From positions 310,001 to 374,000 of the forward strand of contig CAWCTH010000003.1 of the NCBI GenBank assembly GCA_963798445.1: 64,000 nucleotides of DNA, read 5' to 3'. Below the pieces are notes generated by a model. The model did no database searches, was not told where the DNA came from, and was given only the letters and a program-made list of their open reading frames with translations. This document shows positions 1 through 9,225 of the stretch, in pieces; position 1 is the first letter of the stretch, and each line of letters starts with the position of its first letter. The DNA comes from DASXAI01 sp963798445. GTDB taxonomy: Bacteria; Actinomycetota; Acidimicrobiia; Acidimicrobiales; Ilumatobacteraceae. The position numbers were made by a program, and so were the translations under genes.

Positions 1-1
1 G

Positions 2-124
2 TACGGCATGCGCGGGGCCGGGTTGGTCGCCGACTTGCACCCGGCGGCCGGATCGCGCCTCGTGGGCGAATGGCAGCACCAGATCTGCGACGCGCTGGAC
101 GTACCGATGGACCGCCTGTCGTAG
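2..124 (+). CDS. C-terminal end of an unidentified protein (partial)
   Basis: An open frame enters from the left edge and ends at a TAG at 122-124, giving the last 40 residues of a protein (ending DVPMDRLS). It contains a GEWQHQICDAL segment that looks like an amphipathic helix. I do not recognise the family from so short a piece. The next gene starts about 90 bases later on the same strand. Confidence 0.4.
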   Translation, partial: YGMRGAGLVADLHPAAGSRLVGEWQHQICDALDVPMDRLS

Positions 125-216
125 TGACTTATGCTCGTGCAGCAACCGGCGTGGGCGAGTGTGGTCGCGCCGCACCAGGCAGTCCCCCCGAACGTTCTCG
201 AGGCAGGTCAGTGATC

Positions 217-2989
217 ATGCCCGATGCTCATCCTGGGCACCGCCTACTCGGACGGCGCCGAGAGTGCGAGTCGCTGGATGGGCTCCTCGCCGATGCACGG
301 GCGGGGCAGAGCCAGGTGCTCGTGCTGCGGGGCGAGGCAGGGGTCGGCAAGACGGCGTTGTTGGCCTACCTCCTGGAGCGGTCCTCGGGGTGTCGCGTCA
401 CACGGGCGGCGGGTGTCGAATCCGAGATGGAGCTGGCGTTCGCCGGCCTCCATCAGCTGTGCTTGCCGGTGCTGGATCACATCGCCCGTCTGCCGGAACC
501 GCAGCGGGACGCGCTCGGCACGGCGTTCGGCCTCGATGCAGGACCCCCGCCCGACCGGTTCCTCGTCGGTCTGGCCCTCCTCGGGCTGCTGTCGGAGGTC
601 GCCCGCGAGCAGCCGCTCGTCTGCCTCGTCGACGACGCCCAGTGGCTCGATCAGGCCACCACGCAAGCGCTCGCCTTCGCCGCCCGCCGCCTCCTGGCCG
701 AGGCCGTGGCGTTGGTGTTCGTGGTGCGGGAACCGAGTGACGAGACGGCTTTGGTGGGCCTGCCGACCATGGTCGTGGAGGGGCTGCACGACGGTGATGC
801 GCACGCACTGCTCGACTCGATCGTGCCGGGGCGGCTCGACGATGGCGTGCGCGACCGGATCATCGCCGAGACCCGGGGCAATCCTCTCGCACTGTTGGAG
901 CTGCCCCGCGGGTTGACCGCGGCGCAGCTGGCGGGAGGGTTCGGGCGGCCTGACGCGCGGCCCCTCGCCAGTCGCATCGAGCAGAGCTTCCTGCGCCGTC
1001 TCGAATCGCTGCCGGCGGAGACGCAGACGCTGTTGCTGGTGGCGGCGGCCGAGCCCCTGGGCGACATGACGTTGTTGTGGCGCGCCGCCGGGCAACTCGG
1101 GATCGGACCCGACGGTGCGGCGCCGGCGGAAGCGGCCGGGTTGGTCGAGCTGGGTGCACGAGTGCGGTTCCGGCATCCATTGGTGCGCGCCGCGGCCTAC
1201 CGGGCGGCAACGGTTCCCGCCCGGCGCGACGCCCATCGGGCCTTGGCCGACGGCGACCGACCCCGAGGCCGATCCGGACCGTCGGGCCTGGCACCGCGCC
1301 AATGCGGCGCGTGGACCCGACGAGGCGGTGGCGGTCGAGCTGGAACGGTCCGCCGCTCGGGCGCAAGCGCGTGGTGGCGTGGCAGCGGCGGCAGCGTTCT
1401 TGGAGCGGGCGACCGAGCTCACGGCGGACCCTGCCCGGCGGGGATCGCGTGCGCTGGCGGCGGCGCAGGCGAAGCTGGACGCCGGTTCGCCCGACGATGC
1501 CGCCGCGCTGGTCGCCACCGCTGATCTGTGCCCACTCGACGAGCTGGACCGCGCCAGGCTGGTCCGGCGGCGAGCTCAGATCGCGTTCGCCCGCCGGCGC
1601 GGCAGCGATGCGCCACCGTTGTTGTTCGAGGCGGCCACGCGTCTCGAGCCGCTCGACGCGGCGCTGGCACGCGAGACCCACCTCGATGCGCTCGGCGCGG
1701 CGATCTTCGCCGGTCGCCTCGGCCGTGGCGCCGGGGTCGTGGAGATGGCCAAGGCGGCGCGGGCCGCGCCGCCCCCGCCGCATCCCCCGGGAGCCGTCGA
1801 CCTGCTCTTGGACGGATTGGCCTGTCGTTTCACCGAGGGCTACGTCGCCGCCGTCGATCCCCTCCGCCGTGCGCTGGAGGTGGTTCGGCGCGACGACGAT
1901 GTCCGTTGGCGCTGGCTGGCGTGCCGCATCGCATCGGAGCTGTGGGACGACGAGACGTGGGAGGAGCTGGCGACTGGCCAGGTCCGCAACGCGCGGGAAC
2001 GGGGCGCCCTCGCTGTCCTTCCCCTCGCGCTGGTCTATCGGTCGGGCACGCACCTGCACGCCGGTGAGCTCGTGGCCGCGTCGGCGCTCATCGACGAAGC
2101 CGATGCGCTCACAAGGTCGATCGGTGGCGCGCCCCTCATGTACACCACGGTCCTCCTGGCCGCCTGGCGGGGCCAGAAGGCATTGACGATCTCCCTCCTC
2201 GACGGTGCCATCCCAGACGCGACGGCCCGCGGCGAGGGCAGGGCGCTCACGTGGGGCGAGTACGCCATGGCGCTCCTGTACAACGGTCTCGGCGACTACG
2301 TGGCCGCCCTGGCGGCAGCTGAGGCAGCGTGCGAGCACGACGATCTGGGTCTCGTCGCCTGGGCACTGATCGAGCTGGTCGAGGCGGCCAGCCGCAGCGA
2401 TCGACGCGATGTCGCGGTCGCCACGCTGGCGCGACTGGCCGAGCGGACGCAGGCCAGCGGCACGGACTGGGCGCTCGGGATCGAGGCGCGGTCCCGAGCC
2501 CTCGTCAGCAACGGCGACATCGCCGAGGCGCTCTATCGCGAAGCGGTCAACCGGCTCGCTCGCACTCGCGTCGCCGTACACCTCGCCCGCGCCCACCTTG
2601 TCTACGGCGAGTGGTTGCGGCGCGAGAACCGTCGTTCAGACGCGCGCCAGCACCTGAGGACGGCCCACGACATGTTCGATCGGTTCGGTGCCGAGGCGTT
2701 CGCCGAGCGGGCCCGCCGGGAGCTGCTGGCGACCGGTGAGACGGTGCGCAAGCGCACCGAGCAGGCCGACGGGGTGCTCACCGCGCAGGAGGCTCAGGTC
2801 GCTCGGCTGGCGGCTGACGGCCTCACGAACGCCGAGATCAGTGCGCAGCTGTTCATCAGCCCGCGCACCGCCGAATACCACCTCCACAAGGTGTTCACCA
2901 AGCTGGCCATCGGCTCCCGGCGCCAGCTACGGGCCGCGCTGGACCGGCCGGAACGGCCGACCCGCTCGACGAGGCGGTCGCTCCCCTAG
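217..2989 (+). pseudogene. LAL-type LuxR-family ATP-binding regulator, split by a frameshift
   Basis: Read across one frameshift, this is a large ATP-binding transcription regulator of the LAL/MalT-like class. The N-terminal half has a Walker A (GEAGVGKTALL, about 28 residues from the ATG at 217) and a Walker B-like LVCLVDDAQWLD. The middle is helical TPR-like sequence. The last 70 residues form a LuxR helix-turn-helix (LTAQEAQVARLAADGLTNAE, then SPRTAEYHLHKVFTKL). The first frame is good to about 1248 (HRALAD). After that the family-like sequence (ATDPEADPDRRAWHR) continues one base out of phase, consistent with an extra G in GACGGCGACC. The start at 217 follows AGGCAGG. Family proteins are about 900 residues, matching the joined length. 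Either the gene is dead or the base is a sequence error. Such proteins usually control nearby or carbohydrate/secondary-metabolism genes; the target here is unknown. Confidence 0.85.
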
Positions 2990-2992
2990 GGG
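2983..2992. promoter_or_regulatory. CCCCTAGGGG palindrome upstream of the alpha/beta hydrolase gene
   Basis: A perfect 10-bp palindrome covers the last codons of the regulator gene and is followed by a half-site-like CTAGGGGTC near 3000-3008. It lies about 100 bases before the hydrolase start. The same core occurs upstream of the NarL-type regulator at 50.8 kb. An operator role is an inference from symmetry and position only. Confidence 0.25.
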
Positions 2993-3092
2993 CGACCGAC
3001 TAGGGGTCCGGCTGGGGATTCCCACGGAAGCGATCGAGTCGGCTGCGGGCGGATGCTGTTGCTGTGAGTCCGTCGACCGAGGAGCGCAACCC

Positions 3093-4043
3093 ATGAACGA
3101 GCACATCCTCGAGCCGGCGGCTCGAGAGCTCGCGGAGGCGACCTCGAAGCCACCTTTTCTCTTCGAGCTCGGTCCCGGCGGCGCCCGGCAGGTCCTCGAC
3201 GACATCCAGAGCGCGCCCATCGAGAAGCTCGACGTGGACGAGCGATGGATCGTCGTGCCGGCCGACGGCGGTGACGTCGCGGTCCGGATCGTCAGGCCAC
3301 GGGGTGCGACCGAGACGCTGCCGGCCGTTCTCTATGTGCACGGTGGGGGCTGGGTGCTCGGCAATGCCGCGACCCACGATCGGCTCGTACGGGAGCTTGC
3401 CGTCGGGGCGAAGGTCGCCGTGGTCTTCGTCGAGTACGACCGCTCCCCCGAAGCCCGTTACCCGGTCGCCATCGAGCAGGCCTACGCCGCCGCACGGTGG
3501 GTCACGCGCAACGGGTGGGCCGAGCACCTCGACCCATCACGCTTCGCCGTGGCGGGCGACTCGGTCGGCGGCAACATGGCCGCCGCGCTCACGCTCCTGG
3601 CCAAGCAGCGCGGCGACGTGACGTTCATTCACCAGTCGCTGTACTACCCGGTCACCGATGCCGCCCAGGACACCGACAGCTACCGGGAGTTCGCCGACGG
3701 CCCCTTTCTCACCGCCAAGGCGATGGCGTGGTACTGGGACGCCTACCTACCGGAGCACGAGCACCGCTACGAGATCACCGCGTCGCCACTGTGGGCGACC
3801 CTGGAGGAGCTTGCCGGGTTGCCGGAGGCGTTCGTCATCGTCATCGAGAACGACGTGCTACGCGACGAGGGCGAGGCGTACGCCCGCCGGCTCACGGCCG
3901 CCGGGGTCCGCACCACCAGCGTGCGCTTCAACGGCACGTGTCACGAGTTCCTCATGCTCAACCCACTCCGCGGCACGGCGGCAACGACCGCGGCCGTCGA
4001 GCAGGCGGTGCACGTCCTGCGCAAGGCGGTCGGCACCCACTGA
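3093..4043 (+). CDS. alpha/beta hydrolase, hormone-sensitive-lipase-like esterase
   Basis: A 316-residue cytoplasmic esterase/lipase of the HSL (family IV) type. It shows the oxyanion-hole motif HGGGW, the nucleophile elbow GDSVGGN, an acidic residue in IENDVLRDEGEAY and the catalytic histidine in CHEFL near the C terminus, so the triad looks complete. Length is normal for the family. The ATG at 3093 is chosen because GAGGAG lies just upstream; the frame continues further upstream but without family-like sequence. It is followed after 52 bases by a second, broken alpha/beta hydrolase. The substrate is not predictable. The palindromic sequence just upstream and the preceding LuxR-type regulator hint at local control. 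Confidence 0.9.
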   Translation: MNEHILEPAARELAEATSKPPFLFELGPGGARQVLDDIQSAPIEKLDVDERWIVVPADGGDVAVRIVRPRGATETLPAVLYVHGGGWVLGNAATHDRLVRELAVGAKVAVVFVEYDRSPEARYPVAIEQAYAAARWVTRNGWAEHLDPSRFAVAGDSVGGNMAAALTLLAKQRGDVTFIHQSLYYPVTDAAQDTDSYREFADGPFLTAKAMAWYWDAYLPEHEHRYEITASPLWATLEELAGLPEAFVIVIENDVLRDEGEAYARRLTAAGVRTTSVRFNGTCHEFLMLNPLRGTAATTAAVEQAVHVLRKAVGTH

Positions 4044-4095
4044 CCCGTCCAGCCCACCCGAGCCGAACCACCAGACAACGGAAAGAGGAACCGCC

Positions 4096-4646
4096 ATGCC
4101 CGACCAGACCCCGACCGTCGTACTCCTCCACGGTGCCTTCGCCGAGTCCGCCAGCTGGAATGCCGTGATCGAGCGGCTCCATCACCACCGCGCGCCGAAT
4201 CGGCCGACAGCCGCGGCGGAGGCTTCGAGTCGGCGTTCCAACTGTCGACGATGTTCCCCGGGAGCAGCCTCGCCGACGCGCTGACCGTCTACCCCCTGGC
4301 GTCCGGCGGCAACGAGTTCGCCATCACGCGCGAGCGGTTCCACCGCCAGTTCGCGGCCGACGTGCCGGCCGATCAGGCCGTACTCATGGCCGCGACGCAG
4401 CGACCGGTCACGCAAGCCGCCCTCTCCGAGGGCCTTCCTACGGCCACGCCGGCGTGGAAGCAGGTTCCTTCTTGGTTCGTGATCGGCGACCAGGACCTGA
4501 ACATCCCCGGCGCCCTGCAGCGGTTCATGGCTGACCGCGCCGGTGCCAAGGCGACGCGCGAGATCGCCGGCGCGTCGCACACGATCAGCGTCTCGGAGCC
4601 CGACGCCGTCACCGCCACGATCCTCGACGCCCTGGCCACGCTCTGA
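4096..4646 (+). pseudogene. alpha/beta hydrolase remnant with an internal deletion
   Basis: The start (ATG at 4096 after GGAAAGAGGAACC) encodes a typical hydrolase N terminus, TVVLLHGAFAESASWNAVIE. From about 4205 a different frame encodes the C-terminal half of the same kind of enzyme (ESAFQLSTMFPGSS, PSWFVIGDQDLNIP, GASHTI with the catalytic His). The roughly 90 residues that should lie between, including the GHSYGG nucleophile elbow, are missing, and the frames do not match. The gene therefore looks inactivated by a deletion near 4180-4205. Intact relatives are about 230-240 residues; only about 180 codons remain. Confidence 0.85.
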
Positions 4647-4682
4647 CCCGTGGCACCAGTATGCAGAGAACGGAGGCCCCCG

Positions 4683-4937
4683 ATGTCCGACCGTGTCACC
4701 CCCCAACTGGAGCCTGACGTCCTTGGCCAGGACATCGCGGCGCTCTCGGACCTGACGGCCAACGGCGTGGCCATTGACGGACAGGTGCAGGTCGCCGAGT
4801 CGACCTGGGTCATCTACGGACACACCAGCTACGACGGCGAGATCATCGTCGGCGAATACCACGACGCCGCCGAAGCATCCGAGGTCCTGCGGGCCGCGTC
4901 CCATGCACCGTCTGACCTCGGCGGTCCGATCCCGTGA
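4683..4937 (+). CDS. small hypothetical protein
   Basis: An 84-residue acidic protein with no signal peptide or membrane segment. The ATG at 4683 has GGAGG ten bases upstream. The sequence has a beta-rich core (VQVAESTWVIYGHTSYDGEI, then IVGEYHDAAEA) and no cysteines. I do not recognise the family. It sits in a same-strand run between the broken hydrolase and the NmrA-like oxidoreductase, with short gaps, so it may be co-transcribed. Confidence 0.6.
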   Translation: MSDRVTPQLEPDVLGQDIAALSDLTANGVAIDGQVQVAESTWVIYGHTSYDGEIIVGEYHDAAEASEVLRAASHAPSDLGGPIP

Positions 4938-5034
4938 ACGTCCACGTCGACGCCGCCCAAGGCGATCCCCCTCGACCGCCGGCCGCTCCGACGATCGGTC
5001 CCCTCCCCACAACCACACCAGCGAAAGGCTCATC

Positions 5035-5787
5035 ATGAAACTCGTCGTGATAGGCGGCAGCGGGCTCATCGGCTCGAAGGTCGTCACCAAGCTCCGCAAC
5101 CAAGGCCACGAGGTGCTCCCGGCCTCCCCCGACTCGGGCGTGAACACGCTCACCGGGGAAGGCCTGTCCGACGCGCTCCAGCACGCGGCGGTGGTCATCG
5201 ACGTGTCGAACTCCCCGTCGTTCGAGGACGCCGCCGTGCTCGAGTTCTTCGAGACCTCGACTCGCAACGTCCTCGACGCGGAAGCCGCCGCGGGGGTCGG
5301 GCATCACGTCGCCCTGTCGGTCGTCGGGGCCGACCGGCTGGCCGAGAGCGGTTACATGCGAGCGAAGCTCGCCCAGGAGAAATTGATCGAAGGTTCCTCG
5401 ATCCCCTACTCGATCATTCACGCCACGCAATTCTTCGAGTTCGCCGGCCGCATCGCCGACGAAGCCACCGACGGCGACACCGTCCGCCTCCCTCTTGCAC
5501 TGATCCAGCCCATCGCCGCCGAGGACGTCGCCACCGCGGTGGCCCGCGTCGCCGTCGCCGACCCACTCAACGGCATCATCGAGGTCGCCGGACCCGAGCC
5601 ACTCCGCTTCGACGACTTCATCCGGCAGGGGCTGAGCGCTCGTGACGACCCGCGCCGCGTCGTCGCCGATCCGGATGCGCGCTACTTCGGTGCCGTCCTC
5701 GGTGAGCGCAGCCTCGTCCCGGGCGACGGCGCCCACTTGGCCGAGACCAGCTTCGCCACCTGGCTGAGCCAGTCCCGGGCCGGGTGA
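5035..5787 (+). CDS. NmrA-like NAD(P)-binding oxidoreductase (atypical SDR)
   Basis: A 250-residue protein opening with a Rossmann dinucleotide-binding motif, VVIGGSGLIGS. It has the later VVIDVSNSP strand and a YMRAKLAQEKLI segment matching the atypical SDR/NAD(P)H-binding family related to NmrA and YwnB. The start at 5035 follows GAAAGG. Members act as NAD(P)H-dependent reductases or redox-sensing regulators; the substrate is unknown. It is the last gene of the short plus-strand run that begins at 3093 and converges on the VOC gene. Confidence 0.85.
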   Translation: MKLVVIGGSGLIGSKVVTKLRNQGHEVLPASPDSGVNTLTGEGLSDALQHAAVVIDVSNSPSFEDAAVLEFFETSTRNVLDAEAAAGVGHHVALSVVGADRLAESGYMRAKLAQEKLIEGSSIPYSIIHATQFFEFAGRIADEATDGDTVRLPLALIQPIAAEDVATAVARVAVADPLNGIIEVAGPEPLRFDDFIRQGLSARDDPRRVVADPDARYFGAVLGERSLVPGDGAHLAETSFATWLSQSRAG

Positions 5788-5809
5788 CGGCGTCGCTCGC
5801 GCCTACCCG

Positions 5810-6238
5810 CTAAGCCACGAAGATGCAGAACGGGTGTCCGGCCGGGTCGGCATAGACGCGCAGCGGTTCCTCTTCGTGGTCGGAGCGGTCATAGAGAAGC
5901 CGGGCGCCAAGGCTCGACGCCCTCTCGTGTTGCAGGTCGAGGTGGTGCTTGCTCGGCACGGTCATGTCCAGGTGGAGCTGTTGCGGGACCCCGTCGTCGG
6001 GCCACGTCGGCGCGGCCAGTGCCGCCACCTGCTGGAAGGCCACACTGGCGCCACCGGTCGGGTCCCGCAGCACCAGCCAGTCCTCTCCCCTCGGATCGGG
6101 CTCACCCGGCGCCGGCATCTCGTCACCCGGGCGGTACTCGAAGCCGAGCAGTTGACGGTAGAACTCGGCGAGCAGGCGGGCGTCCGTGGTATCCAGGACC
6201 ACTTGCCGCAACGTCGGGAACTGCTCTCTTCGCTCCAC
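5810..6238 (-). CDS. VOC-superfamily (glyoxalase-like) protein
   Basis: A 142-residue vicinal-oxygen-chelate protein, probably a single-domain member that dimerises. It starts with the family pattern LRQVVLDTTDARLLAEFYRQ followed by LGF, and ends with VYADPAGHPFCIFV, typical of glyoxalase/dioxygenase-type proteins often annotated as VOC family. Candidate metal ligands include a Glu/His in PQQLHLDM. The start is GTG at 6238. The substrate is unknown. It converges with the NmrA-like gene, 22 bases apart. Confidence 0.85.
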   Translation of the reverse strand: MERREQFPTLRQVVLDTTDARLLAEFYRQLLGFEYRPGDEMPAPGEPDPRGEDWLVLRDPTGGASVAFQQVAALAAPTWPDDGVPQQLHLDMTVPSKHHLDLQHERASSLGARLLYDRSDHEEEPLRVYADPAGHPFCIFVA

Positions 6239-6350
6239 CGTCGCAAGCCTTCTCCAGCCAACCGGGAACCCGCACTGTAGACCCTGGCCCAGTCGCCCCG
6301 TCTCCCCGTTCAGCGTCGCGGCGCACGGGCGTGAAAGGTGCCGGCGCGGG

Positions 6351-6767
6351 TCATCCGACGCGTTGCTGCACCTGGTTCCATCGGCTGGCGAGGCCTTCGA
6401 GCTGTGGCACCGTCGCCGCCTTTTGAAGGACCGGGAGCAGTGCCCGCTCCTCGTCGCGGACGTGGTCGGCCACGGCCGCCTCGACCGCGGCCATGGCCTC
6501 GACCAGTGGCCGGCCCTCCTGCCCCCGGGCGTGCTCGATCAACCGTTTCAGACCGGAGTGGGCCCGCAGCGAACGGGCCACTACGGCCGGATCGATGCCC
6601 AGGGCCTCGACCAGCGGGTACAGCGTTGCCTGCTCGGCATCGTCGTGGGCACTCAGCGCATCGAAGATCATGCCCGCGACCGTGCCTTCGCGACCCTTGC
6701 GGAACTCGGCGAAGAGCTCCTCCACGTGGCGGTGCTCCCCGAGGATGAGATCGATCCCGTTGCTCAC
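6351..6767 (-). CDS. hemerythrin-type HHE domain protein
   Basis: A 138-residue four-helix protein carrying the HHE cation-binding pattern: LGEHRHVEELF, then HDDAEQATLYP, RAHSGL and DHVRDEERALLPVL supply the expected His/Glu di-iron ligands. Proteins of this type bind oxygen or nitric oxide or buffer iron. It begins one base after the catalase stop codon, so the two are almost certainly translated from one mRNA, which points to an oxidative or nitrosative stress role. Confidence 0.88.
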   Translation of the reverse strand: MSNGIDLILGEHRHVEELFAEFRKGREGTVAGMIFDALSAHDDAEQATLYPLVEALGIDPAVVARSLRAHSGLKRLIEHARGQEGRPLVEAMAAVEAAVADHVRDEERALLPVLQKAATVPQLEGLASRWNQVQQRVG

Positions 6768-6768
6768 G

Positions 6769-8916
6769 TCATGCCTCCGTTGCGTCGGTACGGGCGATCG
6801 CCGCCTGCGGGGCCCTGTCCCAATGCCGGTGACCGGCCAGGCCCGCCAAGACGCCCTTCACGAGCGACTTGGAGACCCGGTCACCGACGACGACGCCCGC
6901 CTGCGGGGTGGAGATGCCGGCGGCATCGAGCACGGTCGAGCCGTCACCCCAACCCCCGATGGTCTTGTGATGCCGGTACGCCTCCTGCACGTAGGTCACA
7001 ACGGCAGGCATGCCCACCAGCGCGGTGCCGCCGGCGACGATCAGACCGTCGGCTTCCGCCGAACAGGCCGTCAGGAACGACCGGTCGACGGTTAGCTCAT
7101 CGCCCCGACGGCGACCACCGCCGGCGATGGCGCCCTTGTGCGGAGCGACGACGTGCACGGCCACGCCGGCCACCACCAGCTGGTCCCGCACGACGCGGAT
7201 GCCGGCCAGATCGCCGCCGTCGTTGGCCAGGATCTGCACGACTCGACCGTCCACCGGGAAGCGTGCATCGGTCACCATCGCCAGCGCCGGCGACGGCGCC
7301 GTCGCCTGGGCCAGCACCTCGACGTCGGGAACCACGAGCCCGAGGCCCTCGGCGACACGGGCGCACAGCTGGGTATCGATTTGGGCCAGACGAAGGATCA
7401 TCCGGTCGACCACGGCCGCCACGTCCACCTTGCCCAGCTCGAAGCGAAACGCGTTGACGAGGTGCTCCTGCTCGACCGGGGTGAGGCTGTGGAAGAACAT
7501 GGCCGCCTGGCTGTAGTCGTCGCCCTGCGCCCGCAGCCTCGTCTTGGGGCCCTCGACGGGCCGGGGAACGTGGATGTAGCCACCGTCGCCCTCGCCCGCC
7601 AGGAACGGGCAACCGCCGCCGACGGTGTTCGGCAGGTAGGGCGAGCGTCCCGCGGGGACCGCCATCTGCATGAAGCCATCGCGGTGGTTGTCGTTCACCG
7701 GGGCAAGGGGCCGGTTGATGGGGATCTGCGAGAAGTTCGGTCCGCCGAGGCGCGTCAGCTGCGTGTCGAGGTAGCTGAACAGTCGCGCCTGCAGCAGGGG
7801 GTCGTCGGTCACCTCGATGCCGTGCACGACGTGGCCGGCGTGGAACGCAACCTGCTCGGTCTCGGCGAAGAAGTTGGTGGGGTTGCGGTTGAGGGTCATG
7901 CGCCCGATCGGCCGGACCGGCGCCAGCTCTTCCGGCACCAACTTGGTGGCATCGAGCAGGTCGATGCCTTCGAAGAACTGGTCGTCGCTGTCTGGAAGCA
8001 CCTGGACGCCGAGCTCCCATTCCGGGAAGGCGCCGGCGCCGATGGCGTTGTGGAGGTCACGCCGGTGGTAGTCCGGATCGACCCCCGCCAGCGTCTGGGC
8101 CTCTTCCCAGACGAGGCCGTGGACACCGAGCACGGGCTTCCAATGGAACTTGACCAGGGACGTCTCGCCGGCAGCGTTGACGAGACGGAACGTGTGGACG
8201 CCGAAGCCCTCCATCATCCGGTACGAACGCGGGATGGCTCGGTCGGACATCACCCACATGAGCATGTGCGGCGACTCCGGGATGGACGAGACGAAGTCCC
8301 AGAAGGTGGTGTGGGCGGTCTGCGCCTGAGGGATCTCGCGGTCGGGCTCAGGCTTGGCTGCGTGGATCAGATCGGGGAACTTGATGCCGTCACGGATGAA
8401 GAAGACCGGGATGTTGTTGCCCACCAGGTCGAACACACCGTCGTCCGTGTAGAACTTCACGGCGAAGCCACGAACGTCGCGCACGGTGTCGGCGGACCCT
8501 CTCGAGCCCACCACCGTGGAGAACCGGGTGAACACCGGCGTACGCTGCCCGGCCCGCAGGAAGTCGGCGCACGTGATGTCCGAGGCGTTGCCGTAGGCCT
8601 CGAACACGCCGTGAACTCCGGCGCCGCGCGCATGCACCACTCGCTCGGGGATGCGCTCGTGGTCGAAGTGCGTGATCTTCTCGCGAAGGTGGAAGTCGTC
8701 CATGAGGGTGGGGCCCCGCGTCCCCACCTTCAGGGAGTCATCAGTGTGTGACAGCCGCACACCCTGCGCCGTCGTCAGGAACTCGCTGTCTTGCGCGGGC
8801 ACCTTGCTCGACCGCGGCGTGAGCACCGTCGGCGTCACCGACGCCGGTGTGGCCGGGCTGGTCGTCGTCTTGCGAGCCGTTCGCTTCGCCGGCGTGGCGC
8901 GTTTCGAACTGGCCAT
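6769..8916 (-). CDS. katE: large-subunit heme catalase (clade II, HPII type)
   Basis: A 715-residue catalase. The catalytic His lies in RVVHARGAGVHGVFEAYG, the Asn in DLVGNNIPVFFIRDG and the proximal heme Tyr in RLFSYLDTQLTRLG. The N terminus is a Lys/Ala/Thr-rich extension (SSKRATPAKRTARK). The C-terminal roughly 150 residues form the DJ-1/PfpI-like domain typical of large-subunit catalases (VDGRVVQILANDGGDLAG onward). Length matches the HPII group. The ATG at 8916 has GAGGAGG upstream. It disproportionates hydrogen peroxide in the cytoplasm. It forms an operon with the downstream hemerythrin gene and is divergent from the PRC-barrel genes. Confidence 0.95.
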   Translation of the reverse strand: MASSKRATPAKRTARKTTTSPATPASVTPTVLTPRSSKVPAQDSEFLTTAQGVRLSHTDDSLKVGTRGPTLMDDFHLREKITHFDHERIPERVVHARGAGVHGVFEAYGNASDITCADFLRAGQRTPVFTRFSTVVGSRGSADTVRDVRGFAVKFYTDDGVFDLVGNNIPVFFIRDGIKFPDLIHAAKPEPDREIPQAQTAHTTFWDFVSSIPESPHMLMWVMSDRAIPRSYRMMEGFGVHTFRLVNAAGETSLVKFHWKPVLGVHGLVWEEAQTLAGVDPDYHRRDLHNAIGAGAFPEWELGVQVLPDSDDQFFEGIDLLDATKLVPEELAPVRPIGRMTLNRNPTNFFAETEQVAFHAGHVVHGIEVTDDPLLQARLFSYLDTQLTRLGGPNFSQIPINRPLAPVNDNHRDGFMQMAVPAGRSPYLPNTVGGGCPFLAGEGDGGYIHVPRPVEGPKTRLRAQGDDYSQAAMFFHSLTPVEQEHLVNAFRFELGKVDVAAVVDRMILRLAQIDTQLCARVAEGLGLVVPDVEVLAQATAPSPALAMVTDARFPVDGRVVQILANDGGDLAGIRVVRDQLVVAGVAVHVVAPHKGAIAGGGRRRGDELTVDRSFLTACSAEADGLIVAGGTALVGMPAVVTYVQEAYRHHKTIGGWGDGSTVLDAAGISTPQAGVVVGDRVSKSLVKGVLAGLAGHRHWDRAPQAAIARTDATEA

Positions 8917-9087
8917 GGTTCCTCCTCGGTGACCGTCGGGGACGCGGCCTTCGTTGCCCCGTCGCCGTAGCGGCCAAACACCGGCGGCTGGAGGACCTCG
9001 CCGGGCGCGCCACCCGCCTCGCTCATCCCAGATCCGAAGGTTGACAGGAGCCCCGAGCGGGGAACAGGCTCCCGTAGGAGGTGCGCG

Positions 9088-9225
9088 ATGGACGTGCTCG
9101 TGTGGCTGATCATCATCGTTGTGCTCATCGTTGCGGTCGTCGCTGCTTTCGTCACGATGCGCCGCAGGAGTCGGGCGGGCGGAGCGCTCGCGGTGCAGCC
9201 GAAGGAACCGAAGGAGCCGACATGA
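9088..9225 (+). CDS. 45-residue single-span membrane protein
   Basis: A very small gene with a strong ribosome site (TAGGAGG, seven bases before ATG 9088). It encodes a hydrophobic helix (WLIIIVVLIVAVVAAFV) followed by a basic and Pro/Lys/Glu tail (RRRSRAGG, then KEPKEP). Its TGA overlaps the next gene start as ATGA at 9222-9225, indicating translational coupling with the PRC-barrel gene. It probably anchors or accompanies the PRC-barrel proteins at the membrane; that role is inferred from context. Confidence 0.7.
   Translation: MDVLVWLIIIVVLIVAVVAAFVTMRRRSRAGGALAVQPKEPKEPT

Noticed and set aside
244..1518. Long minus-strand frame opposite the LAL regulator
   Set aside because: Sequence is low-complexity Arg/Gln/Gly-rich with no domain; it is the shadow of the plus-strand ATPase gene in high-GC DNA.
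7138..8751. 537-codon plus-strand frame opposite the catalase
   Set aside because: His/Asp/Val/Gly-rich antisense composition typical of third-position GC; the catalase motifs on the other strand are unambiguous.
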